Assembly: GCF_004348545.1 (NCBI RefSeq) | Contig: NZ_SMKL01000006.1 | Location: 1 to 64,000 of the forward strand | Reading direction: 5' to 3' | DNA: 64,000 nucleotides | Source of the DNA: Jiangella ureilytica | Lineage (GTDB): Bacteria > Actinomycetota > Actinomycetes > Jiangellales > Jiangellaceae | Notes under the pieces: generated by a model | What the model saw: only the letters and a program-made list of their open reading frames with translations | What the model was told of the DNA's origin: nothing | The model's database searches: none | Made by a program: the position numbers and the translations under genes | Shown: positions 61,338 through 64,000 of the stretch, one piece after another | How the letters are laid out: each line of letters opens with the position of its first letter | Position numbering within the stretch: the first letter of the stretch is position 1

Positions 61338-62302
61338 GGGAGCCTCCGCACGGTGCAGGCCTTCTCCAGCAGCGCAGCGCTGCGGACGGCGTCGACCGCG
61401 GCCTCCGGCGGGACGAGGAAGGGGGTGCCGTCGGCCACCGCCGCGAGGAAGTGCTCGACCTCCAGGCGCAGCGCGCCCTCGACGCGGCCGTGCAGCGTGG
61501 GCCAGGAGAGGCAGTCGAGTTCCTCGGCGCCGTCGGCACCGAAGCTCGTGACGCCGTCGGAGCTCCACGCGGCCTGCGCCACGCCCCGTTCACAGTGCAC
61601 CTTGAGGTCCCAGCGCGGCCCGGCGCTGTCGGGCAGCGTCCAGCCGGTGGCCAGGTGGAACGCGGCGCCGGAGCTCACCGTGCCCGTCGCGGCGAACGTG
61701 GCGACCCCGGACGCCGACTCCATCAGCTGCGCGCCGTCGACCTCGGCGACGACGCCGCCGGTGAGCCACTGGATCAGCTCGATGTCGTGGATGGCGAAGT
61801 GCCACAGCGGGTTCGTCGTGCCCGCGACCCGCTCCCCCAGCGACCGCTGGCCCCAGGTCGAGGTCGTCACCAGGACCGGCCGGCCCAGCCGGCCGGAGTG
61901 CACCGTCTCGGCCACCTGCACATACCGCGGGTAGAACCGGGTGATGTGGCCGGTCATCAGCCGCACGCCGCGCTCGGCGGCCAGCGCCACCAGGGCCTCG
62001 GCATCGGCGACGGTGGTGGCCAGCGGCTTCTCGACCAGGACGGCCGCGCCAGCGGCGATGGCGGCCTCGGCCGCAGGCCGGTGCACCGAGTCGGGCGTGG
62101 CGACGATCACCACGTCGGGCCGGGTCTCGGCCAGAGCGCGACCGAGGTCGGTGTAGGCCGGTACGCCTAGTTCGGCGCCGACGGCGGCGGCCACGGAGCC
62201 GGCGCTGTCGACGACGCCCGCGAGCTCGGCCAGCCGCGAGTCGCGCACCGTCCGCGCGTGCAGGCTGCCCATGAACCCGGCGCCTACGACGATCACCTTC
62301 AT
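61334..62302 (-). CDS. Gfo/Idh/MocA-family oxidoreductase
   Basis: A 322-residue NAD(P)-dependent sugar or inositol dehydrogenase. Rossmann loop VIVVGAGFMGSLHARTV, the family lysine in AAVLVEKPLATTVADAEAL, and the catalytic His region HFAIHDIELIQWLTGG. GGGAGGG precedes ATG 62302. It overlaps its neighbours on both sides by four bases and so belongs to a tightly coupled operon. Confidence 0.92.
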   Translation of the reverse strand: MKVIVVGAGFMGSLHARTVRDSRLAELAGVVDSAGSVAAAVGAELGVPAYTDLGRALAETRPDVVIVATPDSVHRPAAEAAIAAGAAVLVEKPLATTVADAEALVALAAERGVRLMTGHITRFYPRYVQVAETVHSGRLGRPVLVTTSTWGQRSLGERVAGTTNPLWHFAIHDIELIQWLTGGVVAEVDGAQLMESASGVATFAATGTVSSGAAFHLATGWTLPDSAGPRWDLKVHCERGVAQAAWSSDGVTSFGADGAEELDCLSWPTLHGRVEGALRLEVEHFLAAVADGTPFLVPPEAAVDAVRSAALLEKACTVRRLP

Positions 62303-63420
62303 GATGCGACCCTCCCAGTGATCTCGGCTCGTGCGCCGGACGATCCGGCGGCCCAGTCGGCCACCCGCCCGGCGATGTCGTCGACGGCCACCACCGGCAG
62401 GGTGCCCGCGCCGGGGCCGAATCGGCCCAGGTCCTTCCAGCCGGCGCCGGACAGCACCAGCACGACGTCGGCGCCGGAGCCGATCCGGCCCGCTTCGACG
62501 TCGGCGATGAGCGCGGCCAGCGTCGTAGCGGCGGCGGGCTCGACGAACACGCCCTCGGCCGCTGCGAGAAGCCGCTGAGCGGCCAGGATCTCGGCGTCGG
62601 CCGGAGCCGTGCCCCAGCCACCCGATGCCGTCACCGCGCCCACGGCCGCGACGCCGTCCGGCGGGTTCGGCACCTGCAGGCCGGAGACCGTCGTCTCGCA
62701 CCGGGTCACCAGCGGCTCCACCCGTACCCCTTGCAACACGTCGACGATGGGCGCGCACCCTGCCGGCTGGCAGGCCACGACGGACGCCCGCATGCCGCCG
62801 TGGGCCATCCCGCGCGCGACGGCGACCAACAGCCCGCCTCCGCCGGCGGAGACGTAGACGTGTGTGGCGGTGTCGGCCTGCTCGGCCAGCTCGTAACCGA
62901 TGGTGTCCGCGCCCCGCATGCCGTCGTGGTTGAACGCGTGCGCGGTGATGCCGAGGTAGAGGTCGTGCCTCTTGGCCGCGGCCAGTACCTGGTCGACCAG
63001 CCCGGTGATGCGCTGCGTCGTCGCGTGGTCGCCGACACCGTCGACGCTCACGACGGCGGCCGCGTACGGCAGCAGCGGGACCCGCTTCTCCAGCGGAGCG
63101 GACGCGACCAGGCAGAGGAACCCGGGCAGCCCAGCCCGGGCCCCGTAGGCTGCCATCGCGACGCCCGCGTTCCCCGACGACGAGGCGATCCAGCCCCGCC
63201 GGCCCTGGTGCCGGGCCAGCGAGAGGGACATCGCGGCGATGCGGTCCTTGTACGACCCGGTCGGGTTCAGCGACTCCAGCTTCGCCGTCAGCCGGCCCAG
63301 GCCGAGCCGGCGGGCCAGCACCGGCAGGCCGATGACCGGGGTGTCGCCCTCGCCGAGCGTCACGAGCTCGCCCACTTCGGGCAGATCGGCCGCGAATCGG
63401 GCGAGCCCCCGCCCGCTCAC
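62299..63420 (-). CDS. PLP-dependent lyase/synthase of the threonine-synthase fold
   Basis: A 373-residue fold-type II PLP enzyme. TLGEGDTPVIGLPVLARRLG, the Schiff-base Lys in LNPTGSYKDRIAAMSL, the phosphate-gripping SSSGNAGVAMAAYGARAG, and AGGGGLLVAVARG. It resembles threonine synthase, but cysteate or diaminopropionate-type lyases share these motifs and a biosynthetic role is unlikely beside a deacylase and dehydrogenases. GTG 63420 overlaps the deacylase stop; the end overlaps the Gfo gene. Confidence 0.88.
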   Translation of the reverse strand: MSGRGLARFAADLPEVGELVTLGEGDTPVIGLPVLARRLGLGRLTAKLESLNPTGSYKDRIAAMSLSLARHQGRRGWIASSSGNAGVAMAAYGARAGLPGFLCLVASAPLEKRVPLLPYAAAVVSVDGVGDHATTQRITGLVDQVLAAAKRHDLYLGITAHAFNHDGMRGADTIGYELAEQADTATHVYVSAGGGGLLVAVARGMAHGGMRASVVACQPAGCAPIVDVLQGVRVEPLVTRCETTVSGLQVPNPPDGVAAVGAVTASGGWGTAPADAEILAAQRLLAAAEGVFVEPAAATTLAALIADVEAGRIGSGADVVLVLSGAGWKDLGRFGPGAGTLPVVAVDDIAGRVADWAAGSSGARAEITGRVAS

Positions 63421-64000
63421 GCGCCCGCTCCGTCGTCGAGGCCGGCCAGCGAGAAGAGCACGTCGCCGGCACGGGTGCGCGCCCGGCGGCGCAGGAACAT
63501 CACCATGCCCGCCGCCGGCGCCGCCACGGTCTCGAGCAGCGTGCCGTCGTACCCGTGGAGGCGACCGATCTCGCCCCCGGCCGGGACGATGTCGCCCGCG
63601 GTGACCGTGCTCACGAAGAAGCCGTCGTGGCGCGACAGGACCCCCGCGTCGAGGTCGCCGCCGCCGTCGTAGACCCAGCTCGCCTCGGCGCGCAACGTCG
63701 GTCGCCGCGAGGGCCGTAGCAGCCCGAACTCCGCCAGCACGCCCAGCACGCCACGGGTGTAGGCCTCGAGGTGGTCGCCGCGGATGGCGCCACCGCCGCC
63801 GCACTCGGCGTAGATCGCCGGGATGCCGCGCTCGGCCGCCACGGACAGGCTTCGTCCCGGCGGCGTCCCCGAGTGCGCCCAGATCAGCGGGGCGCCGAAC
63901 GCCGCCGCCGCCCGCCTCGACCCGTCGGCGTCGCCGGCGTCGCGGACGAAGCCGCAGAACAGCGGCATGCCGTAGGCCACGCCGGCCGAGTGCAGGTCGA
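63417..64000 (-). CDS. succinylglutamate desuccinylase/aspartoacylase-family deacylase (5' end cut)
   Basis: Incomplete: the gene runs off the window end, so only the C-terminal 193 or so residues are seen. DLHSAGVAYGMPLFCGFV carries a zinc-ligand His, and the catalytic Glu is in PAIYAECGGGG, as in the AstE/AspA zinc hydrolases that remove acyl groups from amino acids. The end is a beta-barrel domain with IVPAGGEIGRLHGYDG. It is first in the coupled operon deacylase-PLP enzyme-Gfo-SDR, so the pathway may begin with removal of an N-acyl group. Confidence 0.85.
   Translation of the reverse strand, partial: DLHSAGVAYGMPLFCGFVRDAGDADGSRRAAAAFGAPLIWAHSGTPPGRSLSVAAERGIPAIYAECGGGGAIRGDHLEAYTRGVLGVLAEFGLLRPSRRPTLRAEASWVYDGGGDLDAGVLSRHDGFFVSTVTAGDIVPAGGEIGRLHGYDGTLLETVAAPAAGMVMFLRRRARTRAGDVLFSLAGLDDGAGA

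Noticed and set aside
61334-64000. Ectoine/hydroxyectoine degradation (DoeB/EutB-like)
   Set aside because: An AspA-like deacylase plus a PLP enzyme fits loosely, but the hydrolase DoeA, EutC and the usual aminotransferase are absent from the operon.

Overview
The window is very GC-rich, uses many GTG starts, and carries gene orders typical of filamentous or Streptomyces-like Actinomycetota. These include a fasR-fabD-fabH-acpP-fabF-accD block with a DUF3145 gene downstream, aceE divergent from a DUF3052/ahpE pair, and Nif3, C4 zinc-ribbon and RNase H/phosphatase genes in a row. A Jiangellales-like or related actinomycete is my best guess; I cannot fix the genus from the sequence alone. The window is chromosomal and mostly housekeeping up to about 44 kb, then accessory and catabolic.

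0-9.3 kb: a 13-bp tandem repeat and a large palindromic element precede a small protein, methionine aminopeptidase, polyphosphate glucokinase and RNase P RNA (rnpB). An orphan SinR/Cas2-like protein, a sortase-type surface protein with two Excalibur-like modules, a methyltransferase, and a divergent CDF exporter/ArsR sensor pair around a dyad operator follow. A lower-GC two-gene insert and an iron-siderophore lipoprotein with an IdeR-like box complete the stretch, with a metallo-beta-lactamase-fold enzyme.

9.3-29.8 kb: a fused alpha-beta glycyl-tRNA synthetase behind a methyltransferase, a secreted M64 peptidase, YaaA, and the RNase H/zinc-ribbon/Nif3 operon. Next come three small proteins of DUF6907-like type or unknown family, a Tat-exported PHP-domain protein, a secreted asparaginase and a secreted DUF6351 protein. 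This stretch also holds decay: an 85-bp IS-derived MITE, three frameshifted pseudogenes and a tRNA-Val.

29.8-44 kb: central metabolism. A zinc-ribbon protein, an AhpE-type peroxiredoxin and a DUF3052 protein lie opposite pyruvate dehydrogenase E1 (aceE). An overlapping pair follows: an exported protein resembling phage tail-tube gp19 and an exported collagen-like protein. Then come a pirin and the fatty-acid synthesis operon, whose FabD carries a biotinyl/lipoyl-like C-terminal domain without an attachment lysine.

44-50.4 kb: an accessory region with three consecutive small XRE-type regulators, each preceded by the same CATAGTCTG-type motif. The motif recurs, doubled with 15-bp spacing, between a pair of tandem GNAT-like paralogues and a large unrecognised protein. 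An SDR gene here has a MerR-style promoter with a 19-bp spacer.

50.4-64 kb: two catabolic operons around a divergent IclR regulator. One has a class-III aminotransferase, RidA, an M81 (MlrC-like) peptidase, an acyl-CoA ligase and a fused E1 alpha-beta dehydrogenase. The other has an AspA/AstE-like deacylase (cut by the window end), a threonine-synthase-like PLP enzyme, a Gfo/Idh/MocA dehydrogenase and an SDR. An SMP-30 lactonase and an aldo/keto reductase lie between them. The substrate is unknown. Most junctions inside both operons are 4-nt stop/start overlaps, suggesting translational coupling.
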